A program made the position numbers and the translations under genes. The notes beneath the pieces are model-generated. The model did no database searches. It was not told the DNA's origin and saw only the letters and a list, made by a program, of their open reading frames with translations. This document shows, piece by piece, positions 17,977 to 27,347 of a stretch of DNA of 64,000 nt. Within the stretch, counting starts at the first letter, position 1; every line of letters starts with the position of its first letter. Origin of the DNA: Bacillus sp. MM2020_1 (GTDB lineage: Bacteria; Bacillota; Bacilli; Bacillales; Cytobacillaceae). The stretch lies in assembly GCA_011250595.1 (NCBI GenBank), contig JAANMP010000021.1, positions 1-64,000 on the forward strand. The letters run 5' to 3'.

Positions 17977-18017
17977 AAAAAAAATCACCGCTGAAAGGCT
18001 TCAGCGATGATTTTTTT
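17977..18017. terminator. Terminator after the mutS2-DUF350-peptide unit
   Basis: AAAATCACCGCTGA (17981-17994) pairs with TCAGCGATGATTTT (18001-18014) with one mismatch, and T-runs follow on both strands. It ends the minus-strand unit before the lcfA promoter. Confidence 0.85.
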
Positions 18018-18099
18018 AAGCAAAAAACAACATATAAATTAAGCCGATTAGTAAAAACAAGCCACATAATCCAAGAAGTACTTTAGCTAATGTCTCCAC
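18016..18099 (-). CDS. Small 27-residue membrane peptide
   Basis: A GTG-started frame with a GGGGAG site 9 bp upstream encodes METLAKVLLG followed by a hydrophobic stretch ending in LFFA and a stop inside the terminator. Nearly the whole peptide could span the membrane once. It sits 15 bp after the DUF350 membrane protein and ahead of a strong terminator, so it is probably translated with that gene. I do not recognise a family. The evidence is gene-like spacing, ribosome site and composition. Confidence 0.55.
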   Translation of the reverse strand: METLAKVLLGLCGLFLLIGLIYMLFFA

Positions 18100-18114
18100 T
18101 TTTTTCTTCTCCCC

Positions 18115-18522
18115 TTACGTAATCCCCGCTCCAATGACAATCGATAAGCCAATCGAAATAACCAACGAAATAAAACCAACTGCACGGTTATCATTTTGAA
18201 TTTCTTCATCAATTTTAAATTTTGGGGTTAGAAATTCAAAGATAAAATAACCAACTAATAATAAGAAGAAGCCATAAATCCCCCAACCAACCATGGACAG
18301 GAGCGAATTGTTCTGTTCAATCGTATAGCGAAAGATATTGGCAACACCCAAAATTTTCCCTCCGGTTGCCATCGCCACAGCCATATTACCTTTTTTTATT
18401 TCTTCCCAATTTTTATATTTGGTCACCATTTCAAAAATAGCTAAAAAGACAACCAAGCATAGAATCACTACGCTATAATAAGCAGCGATTTGTATATATT
18501 CGTTCTCCCAAAACTGGTCCAT
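18115..18522 (-). CDS. yshE: DUF350 membrane protein (YshE-like)
   Basis: This 135-residue protein has four predicted membrane segments (about 9-31, 45-67, 76-98, 112-134) and a KGNMAVAMATGGKILGVANI segment typical of DUF350. Function is unknown. The start chosen is ATG at 18522 (MDQFWENEYIQ), with GGGGAG 8 bp upstream. An in-frame ATG eleven codons earlier would overlap mutS2 and lacks a good site. It follows mutS2 as yshE does in B. subtilis. Confidence 0.85.
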   Translation of the reverse strand: MDQFWENEYIQIAAYYSVVILCLVVFLAIFEMVTKYKNWEEIKKGNMAVAMATGGKILGVANIFRYTIEQNNSLLSMVGWGIYGFFLLLVGYFIFEFLTPKFKIDEEIQNDNRAVGFISLVISIGLSIVIGAGIT

Positions 18523-18541
18523 TGTCAAAACTCCCCGGACA

Positions 18542-20899
18542 TTATTTAAACTCAACGATGGTTACACCTGATCCGCCTTCCCCAGCTTCCCCAAAGCGAA
18601 TTTTTTTAACTTGACGATGGTTTTTTAAGTATTCCTGCACGCCCTGTCTTAAAACACCCGTACCTTTACCGTGGATAATCGAGACCCGCGGATAACTGGA
18701 CAATAGGGCATCATCAATATACTTTTCCACCTTAAGAAGGGCATCTTCATACCTTTCTCCACGCAGGTCTAACTCCATTTTTACAATTGAATCCCGGCCT
18801 TTTACAATCGCCATCGGTTTGGTTTCGACTTGTTTTGGGGTGCTCATATATTCGAGATCTTTTTCTTTCACTTTCATTTTGAGGATTCCGATTTGAACCT
18901 GCCATTCATTCGAAGAAACCTTTTCAACCAACGTGCCCTTTTGATTGAAGGTAAGGACCTTCACCTCATCACCTGGGATAAACGTATGTTTTTTAACTTT
19001 CTTGTTTGCGAGCGCAGCTGATTTTGGGATTTCCGGTGCTGCCCCTTCTAACCGCCTTTTGGCATCAATTAATTCATGCTCTTTAATTTCTGCATGCTTC
19101 TCTGTTCGCATTTTGCGAAGGTCACGGATTACCTTGTCGGCCTCACTTTTTGCCTCTTCAACAATTTCCCCGGCCTTTTCTGCCGCTTTTTCAAGCATCG
19201 AGTCTTTTTTCTCGTAAAATTCCATTAGTTGTTTTTGCAAGTCTTGATGAAGTTTTTCCGCAGATTTTAAATAATCACGGGCTTCTTCCTGCTCTTTTTC
19301 TGCCAGCCGTTTACTTTCTTCTAACGAGGCTATCATCTTATCGATTTGGTTCGTATCTTCACTCACATGTGAGCGTGCAGCCTGAATCACACGTTCATTT
19401 AAGCCAAGTCGTTTTGAAATTTCAAAGGCATTACTCCGTCCCGGCACACCTAACAACAATCTATAGGTTGGGCTTAATGTCTCCACATTGAACTCAACAC
19501 TTGCATTCAACACACCTTCACGGTTATATCCGTAAGCTTTTAATTCAGGGTAGTGGGTCGTAGCAATCACCCTTGCCCCCCGCTTGTGAACCTCATCTAA
19601 GATGGAAATCGCTAAGGCTGCACCTTCCTGCGGATCGGTTCCAGCACCAAGCTCGTCAAATAATACAAGGCTATTAAAATCAACTCGATTTAAGATTTCG
19701 ACGATATTAACCATATGGGATGAAAAGGTACTTAAACTTTGTTCAATCGACTGTTCATCGCCTATATCAGCATACACCGCATCAAAGACGGCTAGCTCTG
19801 AGCCATCATAGGCAGGGACCTGCAAGCCTGCTTGGGCCATTAATGTACACAACCCAAGTGTTTTTAAGGTAACCGTTTTACCGCCCGTATTCGGACCTGT
19901 AATCACAATAGTTGTAAAGTCTTGCCCCAGCATGATATCGTTGGCAACCACTTCATCAATCGGAATGAGCGGATGTCTTGCCTTAAATAAAGCAATTCTT
20001 CCCTCATTATTCATGATCGGCATCGATGCTTTGATTCGTTTTCCATATTTTGCTTTGGCAAAAATAAAGTCCAAATTAGCGAGAACTTCCACGATTACTT
20101 TGAGTTCGCTCTCGTGCTCGGCTGTTTCAGCGGATAGCTCGGATAGAATTCTATCGATTTCCAGTTGTTCCTTGACACGAATATCCTGCAGTTGATTGTT
20201 TAATTGGACAATCACTTGTGGTTCGATAAACAGGGTTTGTCCGGATGCGCTTTGGTCATGAATGATTCCGCCGTAGTGACCACGATATTCTTGTTTAACA
20301 GGGATAACAAAGCGGTCATTACGAATCGTGACAATCGCGTCGGAAAGCATTTTGCTGGCATTGGATGACCGAATCATACTTTCTAGTTTTTCACGAACCC
20401 GTGACTCATTGGACCGAAGCTGATGCCTTAATGAACGCAGCAGATCACTCGCGCTGTCTAACACCTCGCCGCCTTCATCAATGGCTTGTTTGATTGCTTG
20501 CTCAAGATTCGTTAACGGAATAATCCGCCCTGCTTGTTCAGACAAAATCGGAATTTCTGTTCTCTCATCAGCAAAATCCACGATAAACCGCTTCATTTGC
20601 CGGCTTGCATGGATGGTACTAGAAATTTGGACGAGTTCATGCGAACTTAGCACTCCACCTATAACAGAGCGTTTGATGTGTGCGCGGATATCATGAACAC
20701 CTGAGAGTGGGACATTCCCTTTCACACGAAACACCGTTGAAGCCTCATCTGTTTCTGCTTGAAGTTTGACTACTTCTTCAAAATCAGTTGAGGGCACTAA
20801 GTCAATTATTTTTTTCCTACCAAGTGACGAGGCAGCATGTTCTAACAGTTGCTCTTTTACTTTCGTGAATTCTAATACCTTTAAAGCTTTTTCTTGCAT
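18542..20899 (-). CDS. mutS2: MutS2 (Smr-domain ATPase/endonuclease)
   Basis: The 785-residue protein has a MutS-type lever and ATPase with Walker [18 protein letters not shown] (about residues 335-350), Walker [21 protein letters not shown], a long coiled coil (about 515-635), a KOW-like segment, and a C-terminal Smr nuclease domain with [13 protein letters not shown] and [15 protein letters not shown]. It lacks the MutS mismatch-recognition domain. Family work links MutS2 to suppression of recombination and, in B. subtilis, to resolving collided ribosomes. It is part of zapA-cvpA-polX-mutS2. Confidence 0.96.
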   Translation of the reverse strand: MQEKALKVLEFTKVKEQLLEHAASSLGRKKIIDLVPSTDFEEVVKLQAETDEASTVFRVKGNVPLSGVHDIRAHIKRSVIGGVLSSHELVQISSTIHASRQMKRFIVDFADERTEIPILSEQAGRIIPLTNLEQAIKQAIDEGGEVLDSASDLLRSLRHQLRSNESRVREKLESMIRSSNASKMLSDAIVTIRNDRFVIPVKQEYRGHYGGIIHDQSASGQTLFIEPQVIVQLNNQLQDIRVKEQLEIDRILSELSAETAEHESELKVIVEVLANLDFIFAKAKYGKRIKASMPIMNNEGRIALFKARHPLIPIDEVVANDIMLGQDFTTIVITGPNTGGKTVTLKTLGLCTLMAQAGLQVPAYDGSELAVFDAVYADIGDEQSIEQSLSTFSSHMVNIVEILNRVDFNSLVLFDELGAGTDPQEGAALAISILDEVHKRGARVIATTHYPELKAYGYNREGVLNASVEFNVETLSPTYRLLLGVPGRSNAFEISKRLGLNERVIQAARSHVSEDTNQIDKMIASLEESKRLAEKEQEEARDYLKSAEKLHQDLQKQLMEFYEKKDSMLEKAAEKAGEIVEEAKSEADKVIRDLRKMRTEKHAEIKEHELIDAKRRLEGAAPEIPKSAALANKKVKKHTFIPGDEVKVLTFNQKGTLVEKVSSNEWQVQIGILKMKVKEKDLEYMSTPKQVETKPMAIVKGRDSIVKMELDLRGERYEDALLKVEKYIDDALLSSYPRVSIIHGKGTGVLRQGVQEYLKNHRQVKKIRFGEAGEGGSGVTIVEFK

Positions 20900-20912
20900 G
20901 GAGATAACCTCC

Positions 20913-22631
20913 CTATCCTCTATTATGCAAAAATTCTAGCAGGTCATTTTTATCTAAAGCATTAATGACGGATGACTTTTTAATCCAGCCCTTTTTGGCT
21001 GCTGAAATACCGATTTCCATATGCTTTAATGTATCCATTTTATGAGCATCCGTATTGATGAGAATTTTCACCCCTGCATCCTGAGCTCTTCGTAAATATT
21101 CAGATGCCAGGTCCAGACGGTTGGGATTCGCATTTAATTCTAATGCCGTATTGGTTTCTTTGGCGAGTTGGATAAGTAAATCAATGTCAACATCGTATCC
21201 TTCGCGGCGGCCAATTTTTCTGCCTGTTGGATGCGCAATTAAATCGACATGGGCATTCGTCAAAGCTGTTGTTAGCCGTTCCATAATTTTTTCCTTTGAT
21301 TGGGAAAAAGCAGAATGTATAGAGGCAATCACGAAATCCATGTCAGCAAGAAACTCGTCGTCATAGTCCAGCGTGCCATCTGGAAGAATATCCATCTCCA
21401 CACCCGCTAGAATAAGAAAATCATCATACTTTGCATTTAATTTATTAATTTCTTCTCTTTGTTTTAACAGTCTTTCACGCGTTAGACCATTAGCCACCTT
21501 TAGATACTGTGAATGGTCCGTAATCGCCATATATTGATAACCTCTAGCCCGGCAAGCATCAGCCATCTGCTCGATCGAATGAGCACCATCGCTCCAAGTG
21601 GAATGCATATGAAGGTCGCCCTTAATATCTTGAATTTCAATTAATTCTTCTGCCTTAGTGAACGTTTCCACTTCCCTGCCGTCCTCTCTAATTTCCGGAG
21701 GAATGAAAGGCAAGTCGAAATGCTTGAAAAATTCTTCTTCCGAAGAGAAGGTGAGAATTTCCCCTGTCTCAACATTTTCCACGCCATACTCACTGATTTT
21801 TTCACCGCGTTCCTTCGCCAATTGCCGCATCCGGACATTATGTTCCTTCGATCCAGTAAAATGATGCAAGGTTGTAATAAACTCTTCTGGTTTAACCAGA
21901 CGGAAATCAACAGAAATATCATAATCATACTCAAAGACTAAAGAAACCTTTGTATCGCCTGCACCAATTACTTCTTTTATGTTTGGAAGCTTTAATAGAT
22001 GCGCACGCACTTGTTCGGGTTGAGTTGTAGCGATTATAAAATCAAGGTCTTTGATCGTCTCTCTCATTCTGCGCAAACTGCCCGCACGTGAAAACTGATG
22101 AATATCCGGTGTATCCGCAAGAGTTGCTTCAATCTGCTCAGCAATTGGAAGCATGTACGCTAACGGCAATCGTTCCGGTCTAGAGCCGACATTGGCAATG
22201 GCACTAAGGATTTTTTCCTCTGTCTTCTTGCCAAAACCTGCGAGCGCTTGAACCTGTCCTGCTTCACAGGCTTTCTTTAAACTGGAAACATCCACGATAT
22301 GTAACTCTTTGTATAACTTAGCAATTTTCTTGCCGCCAAGCCCCGGGAGCTGCAGTAACGGGATGAGTCCTCTTGGCACTTCCTCCTTCAACTCTTTTAA
22401 TACCGAAGAAGAACCTTCTTTTATGTATTCATCCATGACAGCGGCCGTGCCTTTACCAATTCCTGAGATCGCGGTAAAGTCCTCAATCTCTGTTACACTG
22501 CGTTCGTCTGCTTCCAAAGCAGTAGCTGCTTTACGAAAGGCAGAAACCTTGAATGGATTTTCCCCTTTTAACTCCATATAAATCGCAATCGTTTCTAGCA
22601 AACGAATGATTTCTTTTTTATTTATTTCCAT
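20913..22631 (-). CDS. polX: DNA polymerase X / PHP exonuclease
   Basis: This family X polymerase acts in gap-filling base excision repair. The protein of 572 residues has an N-terminal helix-hairpin-helix and polymerase half ([38 protein letters not shown] with the metal aspartates, VDFRLV). The C-terminal PHP phosphoesterase has the metal-binding [44 protein letters not shown] and [11 protein letters not shown] prefer the ATG at 22631 with AGGTGG 8 bp upstream; a GTG four codons earlier overlaps that site. Confidence 0.95.
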   Translation of the reverse strand: MEINKKEIIRLLETIAIYMELKGENPFKVSAFRKAATALEADERSVTEIEDFTAISGIGKGTAAVMDEYIKEGSSSVLKELKEEVPRGLIPLLQLPGLGGKKIAKLYKELHIVDVSSLKKACEAGQVQALAGFGKKTEEKILSAIANVGSRPERLPLAYMLPIAEQIEATLADTPDIHQFSRAGSLRRMRETIKDLDFIIATTQPEQVRAHLLKLPNIKEVIGAGDTKVSLVFEYDYDISVDFRLVKPEEFITTLHHFTGSKEHNVRMRQLAKERGEKISEYGVENVETGEILTFSSEEEFFKHFDLPFIPPEIREDGREVETFTKAEELIEIQDIKGDLHMHSTWSDGAHSIEQMADACRARGYQYMAITDHSQYLKVANGLTRERLLKQREEINKLNAKYDDFLILAGVEMDILPDGTLDYDDEFLADMDFVIASIHSAFSQSKEKIMERLTTALTNAHVDLIAHPTGRKIGRREGYDVDIDLLIQLAKETNTALELNANPNRLDLASEYLRRAQDAGVKILINTDAHKMDTLKHMEIGISAAKKGWIKKSSVINALDKNDLLEFLHNRG

Positions 22632-22706
22632 TTCATTATCCACCTACCTACTATTTAGCATTTTCATTTTATTCTACTTTAAGGCATGAATAGAAAAACT
22701 TCTCTG

Positions 22707-23261
22707 CTACAGAGAAGTTAAAGCAGTTGTATATTCAATCCACATGCTTTTTATCTGCTGTGAAAGGATAGGAGTGTGATTCACAATCGCTTTTGCCATG
22801 CTCGATTGATCTAAAGCGTTTTGTAAAAATTCAATTGGCAGAAGGGCCGAAATATATAATAAAATAAAAATAACTAAGTAAATTTCAATGAAACCGAGCA
22901 GTCCCCCACCCAAAATATTCAACTGTTTGAGTACAGGCAAATGGGCAACAAAGTCGAGCATCGAACCAATAATTTGCAATAACGCTTTTACAGCAAAAAA
23001 GATGATCACAAAGGCGATCGCACGATAAAAGGCGGCCTCCATATTACTGCTGTCTGTCAGCAATTTTAAGGTTGTCACATTCCCGAAATTTGGATAAGGT
23101 ATCCAGAGGGTTAGCTTAGGTGCCAACTGTTCGTAGTATGAATTTGCTGCGACATATGCAATAATAAAACCTATTAAATGAACAAGCTGCAGAATAAAGC
23201 CTCTTTTTAGGCCTACAAAGAAACCAATAATTAAAAAAATGATAATTGCTAAATCTAACAT
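22707..23261 (-). CDS. cvpA: CvpA-family membrane protein (YshB)
   Basis: This 184-residue integral membrane protein starts MLDLAIIIFLIIGFFVGLKRGF and has four hydrophobic segments, a pattern shared by CvpA/YshB proteins. The family was named from colicin V production in E. coli; its role in Bacillus is not defined. The gene starts 6 bp after zapA and precedes polX, matching the B. subtilis order zapA-yshB-polX-mutS2. Confidence 0.85.
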   Translation of the reverse strand: MLDLAIIIFLIIGFFVGLKRGFILQLVHLIGFIIAYVAANSYYEQLAPKLTLWIPYPNFGNVTTLKLLTDSSNMEAAFYRAIAFVIIFFAVKALLQIIGSMLDFVAHLPVLKQLNILGGGLLGFIEIYLVIFILLYISALLPIEFLQNALDQSSMAKAIVNHTPILSQQIKSMWIEYTTALTSL

Positions 23262-23267
23262 GTTTTC

Positions 23268-23528
23268 TTAGTCCTTTTCTTTTAGTAGTTCTGATTGAAG
23301 CCGATCTAATTGGTCTTTTATTATCAGGTAATCATTGACTGCATTTACGGCTGTTAATACGGCGAGTTTGCTTGCGTCTAGATTTGGATTCTTAGAACTG
23401 ATTTCGCGCATTTTATTGTCAACTAATGAGGCCACATGCCGGATGTGACTTGGACTTTCCGACCCCATAATAACGTATGCTTGACCGTATATATCTACGG
23501 TTGTTCTATTTTTTTGTTTATTCGACAA
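23268..23528 (-). CDS. zapA: Cell division protein ZapA
   Basis: ZapA binds FtsZ and promotes bundling of Z-ring filaments. The 86-residue protein has the globular N-terminal part (TTVDIYGQAYVIMGSESPSH, IRHVASLVDNKMREI) and a C-terminal coiled coil from about residue 55. The start is decided by the ribosome site: GGAGG lies 6 bases before TTG at 23528. An upstream in-frame ATG at 23546 would place that GGAGG inside the gene. It leads the zapA-cvpA-polX-mutS2 run and is divergent from rnhC. Confidence 0.93.
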   Translation of the reverse strand: MSNKQKNRTTVDIYGQAYVIMGSESPSHIRHVASLVDNKMREISSKNPNLDASKLAVLTAVNAVNDYLIIKDQLDRLQSELLKEKD

Positions 23529-23636
23529 TGTACTGCCTCCATTCAAAGAATCCTACACTATATCATAACATGAACCGTTATCTATGGAAAAGTTAAAGCG
23601 TATTTTATATTTATTTAGAAATGTGGTGTTAATAGT

Positions 23637-24587
23637 ATGGGTAATATTGTATTGAATCTGGAAATGAAAAAAATAATGGAAATGCGAAACTATTACGGTA
23701 AAAATTTATTAGATAAAAATATTCCCGGCAGTGTATTTGCGGCGAAAACGCCCGCCTGTATGATTACAGCCTATAAATCAGGCAAAGTATTATTTCAAGG
23801 AAACGATAGTGAAAAGGAAGCAAGCAGATGGGGCAGTGCAAATGCCACCTCCAACAAACCTGGCTCTTCTTCAAAAGCGAAATCAATAGCGAAAGGTGAC
23901 CTGCCAACCGGCATCGGTCTAATGTCTGCGATTGGTTCAGATGAAGTTGGGACAGGAGACTTTTTCGGCCCGATCACTGTCGTGGCAGCTTACGTAAAAA
24001 AGGAAAATATCCCTTTGTTAAAAGAATTAGGAGTCCGGGATTCGAAAGATTTGAATGATGACAAAATCATAGCGATTGCGAAGGTCATTAAAGATATTAT
24101 TCCCTTTAGTTTAATGACGTTAAAAAATGAAAAATATAACCAGGTTCAACAGTCAGGCATGTCACAAGGAAAAATGAAGGCAATTTTACATAATCAAGCG
24201 ATCTTAAATGTACTAGACAAGATTTCACCTGAGAAGCCGGAAGCAATCCTCATTGACCAATTCGTTCAAGCAAGTACCTATTATCAACACTTAAAATCCC
24301 AAAAAGCGATTGCCAAGGAGAATGTTTATTTTAGTACGAAAGCGGAAGGTATTCATTTAGCGGTCGCTGCTGCAAGTATTCTCGCCCGCTATGCGTTTAT
24401 CCAATATATCGATAAACTTAGCGATTCTGCCGGCTTTAAGATTCCAAAAGGTGCCGGGGCACAAGTGGATGTGGCTGCAGCAAAGTTAATTATGAGTAAA
24501 GGCCGTGACATACTCCCATCATTCGTGAAGCTCCACTTTGCTAATACCGATAAAGCTATCGCACTAGTTAATAAAAAACGAAATTGA
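23637..24587 (+). CDS. rnhC: Ribonuclease HIII
   Basis: RnhC cleaves the RNA strand of RNA-DNA hybrids. The 316-residue protein has the N-terminal TBP-like substrate domain (about 1-85) ending in KVLFQGNDSEKEASRWG. The catalytic type 2 RNase H domain contains AIGSDEVGTGDFFGPITVVA and GVRDSKDLNDDK with the metal-binding acidic residues, and the family block FSTKAEGIHLAVAAASILAR. The ribosome site before the ATG is weak. In B. subtilis rnhC adjoins pheT; here about 8.5 kb of other genes intervene. Confidence 0.96.
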   Translation: MGNIVLNLEMKKIMEMRNYYGKNLLDKNIPGSVFAAKTPACMITAYKSGKVLFQGNDSEKEASRWGSANATSNKPGSSSKAKSIAKGDLPTGIGLMSAIGSDEVGTGDFFGPITVVAAYVKKENIPLLKELGVRDSKDLNDDKIIAIAKVIKDIIPFSLMTLKNEKYNQVQQSGMSQGKMKAILHNQAILNVLDKISPEKPEAILIDQFVQASTYYQHLKSQKAIAKENVYFSTKAEGIHLAVAAASILARYAFIQYIDKLSDSAGFKIPKGAGAQVDVAAAKLIMSKGRDILPSFVKLHFANTDKAIALVNKKRN

Positions 24588-24645
24588 AATGTTTTTTGTG
24601 GTGGTTGCGAATAAATATATAAAAACGGTGTATGGAGGGATAGTG

Positions 24646-24936
24646 GTGGCAAATAAACTTAGTGAAGCGGAAATAACTACAGCGATGGCCGGATTAACGG
24701 GTTGGAAATTGGACGGGAAATTTATCGTAAAAAAGTACCGCTTCCGTGAGTTTTTACAGGGCGTGGCGTTCGTGAATGTGATTGCCCAGCTTTCGGAAGA
24801 AAAAAAACATCATCCCTTCATTTCGATTGACTATAAATTAGTGACACTAAGACTTACCTCTTGGAATGCAGGCGGATTGACCGATTTAGATATCGCTTTA
24901 GCAAAAAAATACGATTTGATTTACGAGAAATATTAA
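24646..24936 (+). CDS. Pterin-4a-carbinolamine dehydratase
   Basis: The family dehydrates 4a-hydroxy-tetrahydropterin to regenerate the cofactor of aromatic amino acid hydroxylases. The protein of about 96 residues has the signature KKHHPFISIDYKLVTLRLTS and NAGGLTDLDIALAKKYD. The usual third active-site histidine before the AGG loop is Trp here (TSWNAGG), which the family pattern allows. The start is GTG at 24646 with GGAGGG 6 bases upstream. The frame stays open back to 24589 but has no site there. No hydroxylase gene is nearby. Confidence 0.88.
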   Translation: MANKLSEAEITTAMAGLTGWKLDGKFIVKKYRFREFLQGVAFVNVIAQLSEEKKHHPFISIDYKLVTLRLTSWNAGGLTDLDIALAKKYDLIYEKY

Positions 24937-24942
24937 CTGAAG

Positions 24943-25096
24943 AACAAAAGGCGCAAGCGCCCGTTTAGCTGCGTATGGGCTGGAGCGCTCCAACTGAGAT
25001 AAAGGAAACACGAAGAGCGATAGCGCATTCGTGCTTGACTTATCGTAGGGCGGAGAGCGAAGCCCACTAGCAGTTGGGCGCTGGAGCTGAATTCAG
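24943..25096 (+). repeat. bcr-like interspersed repeat, copy A
   Basis: A non-coding element of about 150 bp starts GGCGCAAGCGCCCG and ends GGGCGCTGGAGCT. Its reverse complement is found at 48255-48404, with long shared runs such as GAGATAAAGGAAACACG and CATTCGTGCTTGACTTATCG. It marks the boundary between the rnhC side and the accessory nos block. Confidence 0.85.
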
Positions 25097-25151
25097 AAAA
25101 CTATTTATTGTTATCCACAACAAAAAAATTTAAAATTTCCAATAAAAAAAG

Positions 25152-25190
25152 AAAAAACAGAACACCTCCGCCAATGTTGGGAGGTGCTCT
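25152..25190 (-). terminator. Terminator of the YhcN-like gene and nos operon
   Basis: AGAACACCTCC pairs with GGAGGTGCTCT around a 10-base loop, with a T-run on the minus strand. Confidence 0.85.
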
Positions 25191-25198
25191 ATTATATT

Positions 25199-25762
25199 TT
25201 AGCGGTGACCATTTGTATGGCCAATTTCATAGATAATTTCACCAATTCCTGAGGTAACATTACTCGTCTTCACGTTATTCATATTAGTGAACAAGTTCCG
25301 AATTTTCCTATGAATATCATCATCGGCGGTGACATAGACATTATAGCCTTGTTCATTTCTTGATATCACTTGTTTGACTTTATTTTCTACAGCTTTACGA
25401 TTTCCTTGAGTGTTTGCGTCAATACCAACGACAATATCCATTCCTTGAACAATTGATGTTGCGCGGCCAACACCTGGTATTTTTTCAGCCGCTTCAGATG
25501 CTCTTGAAGCCACTTGTTGTGCGGAGCGAATATCATTTCTAGTAGAGGTATGCTGGGTTCCTGAATAATCACCATTATAATTATGGTTATAAGGGTGATC
25601 GGAACGTTGTCCAACCTGTGTTGTATTTATTCCATTTCCAGCGTTATTGACCTGTCCAGAATTCTCTCCGATTTGTGGCTGGGTTCCTTCATTTTGATTA
25701 TTATTACAACCAACAAGTCCTGTCAGTGCGATTAAAGTACAGATCATTAATTTTGCCCTCAT
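25199..25762 (-). CDS. YhcN/YlaJ-family sporulation lipoprotein
   Basis: This 187-residue protein has a signal peptide and lipobox (LIALTGLVGCNNN), so it is a lipid-anchored envelope protein. An Asn/Gln-rich linker follows, then the YhcN_YlaJ domain (about 80-185: IPGVGRATSIVQGMDIVVGI, VENKVKQVISRNEQGYNVYV). Relatives occur in spore membranes. The ATG at 25762 has AAGGAG 8 bp upstream. It lies only 19 bp after the broken small gene that follows nosF, in the same direction. It may therefore be read through from the nos operon, although a separate sporulation promoter is likely. Confidence 0.85.
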   Translation of the reverse strand: MRAKLMICTLIALTGLVGCNNNQNEGTQPQIGENSGQVNNAGNGINTTQVGQRSDHPYNHNYNGDYSGTQHTSTRNDIRSAQQVASRASEAAEKIPGVGRATSIVQGMDIVVGIDANTQGNRKAVENKVKQVISRNEQGYNVYVTADDDIHRKIRNLFTNMNNVKTSNVTSGIGEIIYEIGHTNGHR

Positions 25763-25781
25763 CAAACACACTCCTTTTTAG

Positions 25782-25888
25782 CTATTGTGCTCTTTCCCAA
25801 AAAAGGTATGCATTTGGAATTCCATCGCACAGATGTAAGAAGTGAAGTGCACTAAAGATCACGATTGCAAAACAAACAACTGTTTCAT
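25782..25888 (-). pseudogene. Frameshifted small membrane-protein gene after nosF
   Basis: An ATG overlaps the nosF stop (ATGA), with AGGAGG six bases upstream, but its frame stops after nine codons (MKQLFVLQS). One base over, the frame continues as FAIVIFSALHFLHLCDG and ends WERAQ before a stop at 25782. Adding a single T in the GTTTTG run would give an intact 35-residue hydrophobic protein. Either the gene is broken or a homopolymer error is present. No family is recognised. Confidence 0.5.
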
Positions 25889-26553
25889 AAAAGGCCTCCT
25901 ACTATGTACTGTTCGTAAAAATCATTCAGAGTAAATTTACGGATTTCCCCCTCTTCTAAATAAGCAACATGGGAGCAAATCTGGCGAATTTCGTCCATAT
26001 GATGGGAAGAAAACAGAATCGTTTTATCTTCCAATGATCTTAAAATCGTCAGAATCTCACTTCTCCCTTTAGGGTCTAATCCACTCGTTGGTTCATCCAA
26101 AATGAGGATGGAAGAATCAAAATACAACATGATACCTAAACCCAACCGTTGGAGCATTCCTTTTGAATATCCTTTAATTAAAACGCTCCGATGGTCCCAC
26201 AGATTCACCTTTCTCAGCATTTCCTCCATTCTTTTTTCATCCATTGGACCATTTCCTAATGAGGCAAAAAAATTCATATTCTCCTCCCCTGTCATATGCG
26301 GGTATAGGAGAAATTTTTCCGGCAGGTAGGCGACGTTTTTTTTCCACTCCTCTTTGTTATGTGGAATTCCGGAAAGCTTAATGATTCCCTTTTTAACAGG
26401 AATCAAATTGAGCATCGAATGGATTAAGGTGGACTTTCCTGCTCCGTTACTTCCAACAAGGGCACAAATTTCATTTTTTTCAATCATTAAATTGATATCC
26501 TTTAGGACTACTTTGTTTTGATAAGATTGGGATAGTTCTTTTATCTCGATCAT
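25885..26553 (-). CDS. nosF: NosF, ABC transporter ATPase of the nos cluster
   Basis: NosF is the ATPase of the NosDFY complex needed to mature the copper centres of nitrous oxide reductase. The 222-residue protein has Walker A GSNGAGKSTLIHSML, the signature YSKGMLQRLGLG, Walker B SILILDEPTSGLDP and the switch histidine in LFSSHHMDEI. The start overlaps the end of nosY by four bases (ATGA), implying translational coupling. GGGGGG precedes the ATG. Confidence 0.93.
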   Translation of the reverse strand: MIEIKELSQSYQNKVVLKDINLMIEKNEICALVGSNGAGKSTLIHSMLNLIPVKKGIIKLSGIPHNKEEWKKNVAYLPEKFLLYPHMTGEENMNFFASLGNGPMDEKRMEEMLRKVNLWDHRSVLIKGYSKGMLQRLGLGIMLYFDSSILILDEPTSGLDPKGRSEILTILRSLEDKTILFSSHHMDEIRQICSHVAYLEEGEIRKFTLNDFYEQYIVGGLL

Positions 26554-27347
26554 AAAATCCCCCCTCTTCTTCTTAGCCTAACCGCCAGCTCAAATGACAG
26601 GACCGACCAAACCATTAGAGTAACCCATAGTAAATACTTCGGCTGAAGCCACACCATTTTCTTCATAAGTCTTGACAAATGATCGAGTGGGTAAAGTCCT
26701 AAAGCCGTCTCCAGGTAAAAATGAAGAGTATGGAGTGGGTCCAGGAAATAAAAAACAGAAAAAATGGTAATATTCTCCTCATTTACTAGTGGCAAGATAT
26801 AAAGGAACAGTAAATCAAGAAGGAAAATAAAGAAGAACCACGTAAAAATATTGGCTCCTACTAGCTGCATTCGATTTTCGCAAATACTTCCCAACAATAA
26901 ACCCATTTGATTAAAAATAAATAACAACGTGAAAAAGGTAAGCAAATAGATCCCAAAAGAAGAAACGTCGAATAAAAACAGGAATTTCATCGGTATGGCC
27001 AGGGCAAAATACCAACATAAAAATACCAAGACGGTAATGAACTGGACCCCAATTGTTTTTTTTAGAAAAAAACTGCGATAGGATTCTTTTTTCGTCAAGA
27101 TAATCATTAATGTTTTTTGTTCTTTTTCCTGTATGACAGCAAACGAAGAAATAAACAAACTTAAGAGTGGAATTAGAAACACATTCATTTCATATAAAGA
27201 AAGCAAATAGACTTCAAATCCTTGATCTGAAGGTAATGACTTCGACTGCCACAAAATAAAAACAGAAATAATCATGGCCATACTTAAGGCGAGCCAAAGA
27301 CCTTTGCCACGGGATAATTCCTTCCACTCTTTCCAGATATATGTCAA
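26550..27347 (-). CDS. nosY: NosY, ABC transporter permease of the nos cluster
   Basis: This 265-residue membrane protein has about six hydrophobic segments and forms the transmembrane part of NosDFY. The start is TTG at 27347 (LTYIWKEWKELSRG), overlapping the nosD stop as TTGA, with GAAGG five bases and AGGAGG eleven bases upstream. The frame stays open further back inside nosD. The QEKEQKTLMIILTK segment, before the second half of the membrane region, is typical of ABC-2-type permeases that pair with NosF. Confidence 0.88.
   Translation of the reverse strand: MTYIWKEWKELSRGKGLWLALSMAMIISVFILWQSKSLPSDQGFEVYLLSLYEMNVFLIPLLSLFISSFAVIQEKEQKTLMIILTKKESYRSFFLKKTIGVQFITVLVFLCWYFALAIPMKFLFLFDVSSFGIYLLTFFTLLFIFNQMGLLLGSICENRMQLVGANIFTWFFFIFLLDLLFLYILPLVNEENITIFSVFYFLDPLHTLHFYLETALGLYPLDHLSRLMKKMVWLQPKYLLWVTLMVWSVLSFELAVRLRRRGGIL

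Noticed and set aside
25783..25812. SigG-like promoter (TGCATA, 17 bp, CACAATA) before the YhcN-like gene
   Set aside because: The -10 match is partial and the transcript would begin inside the ribosome site.
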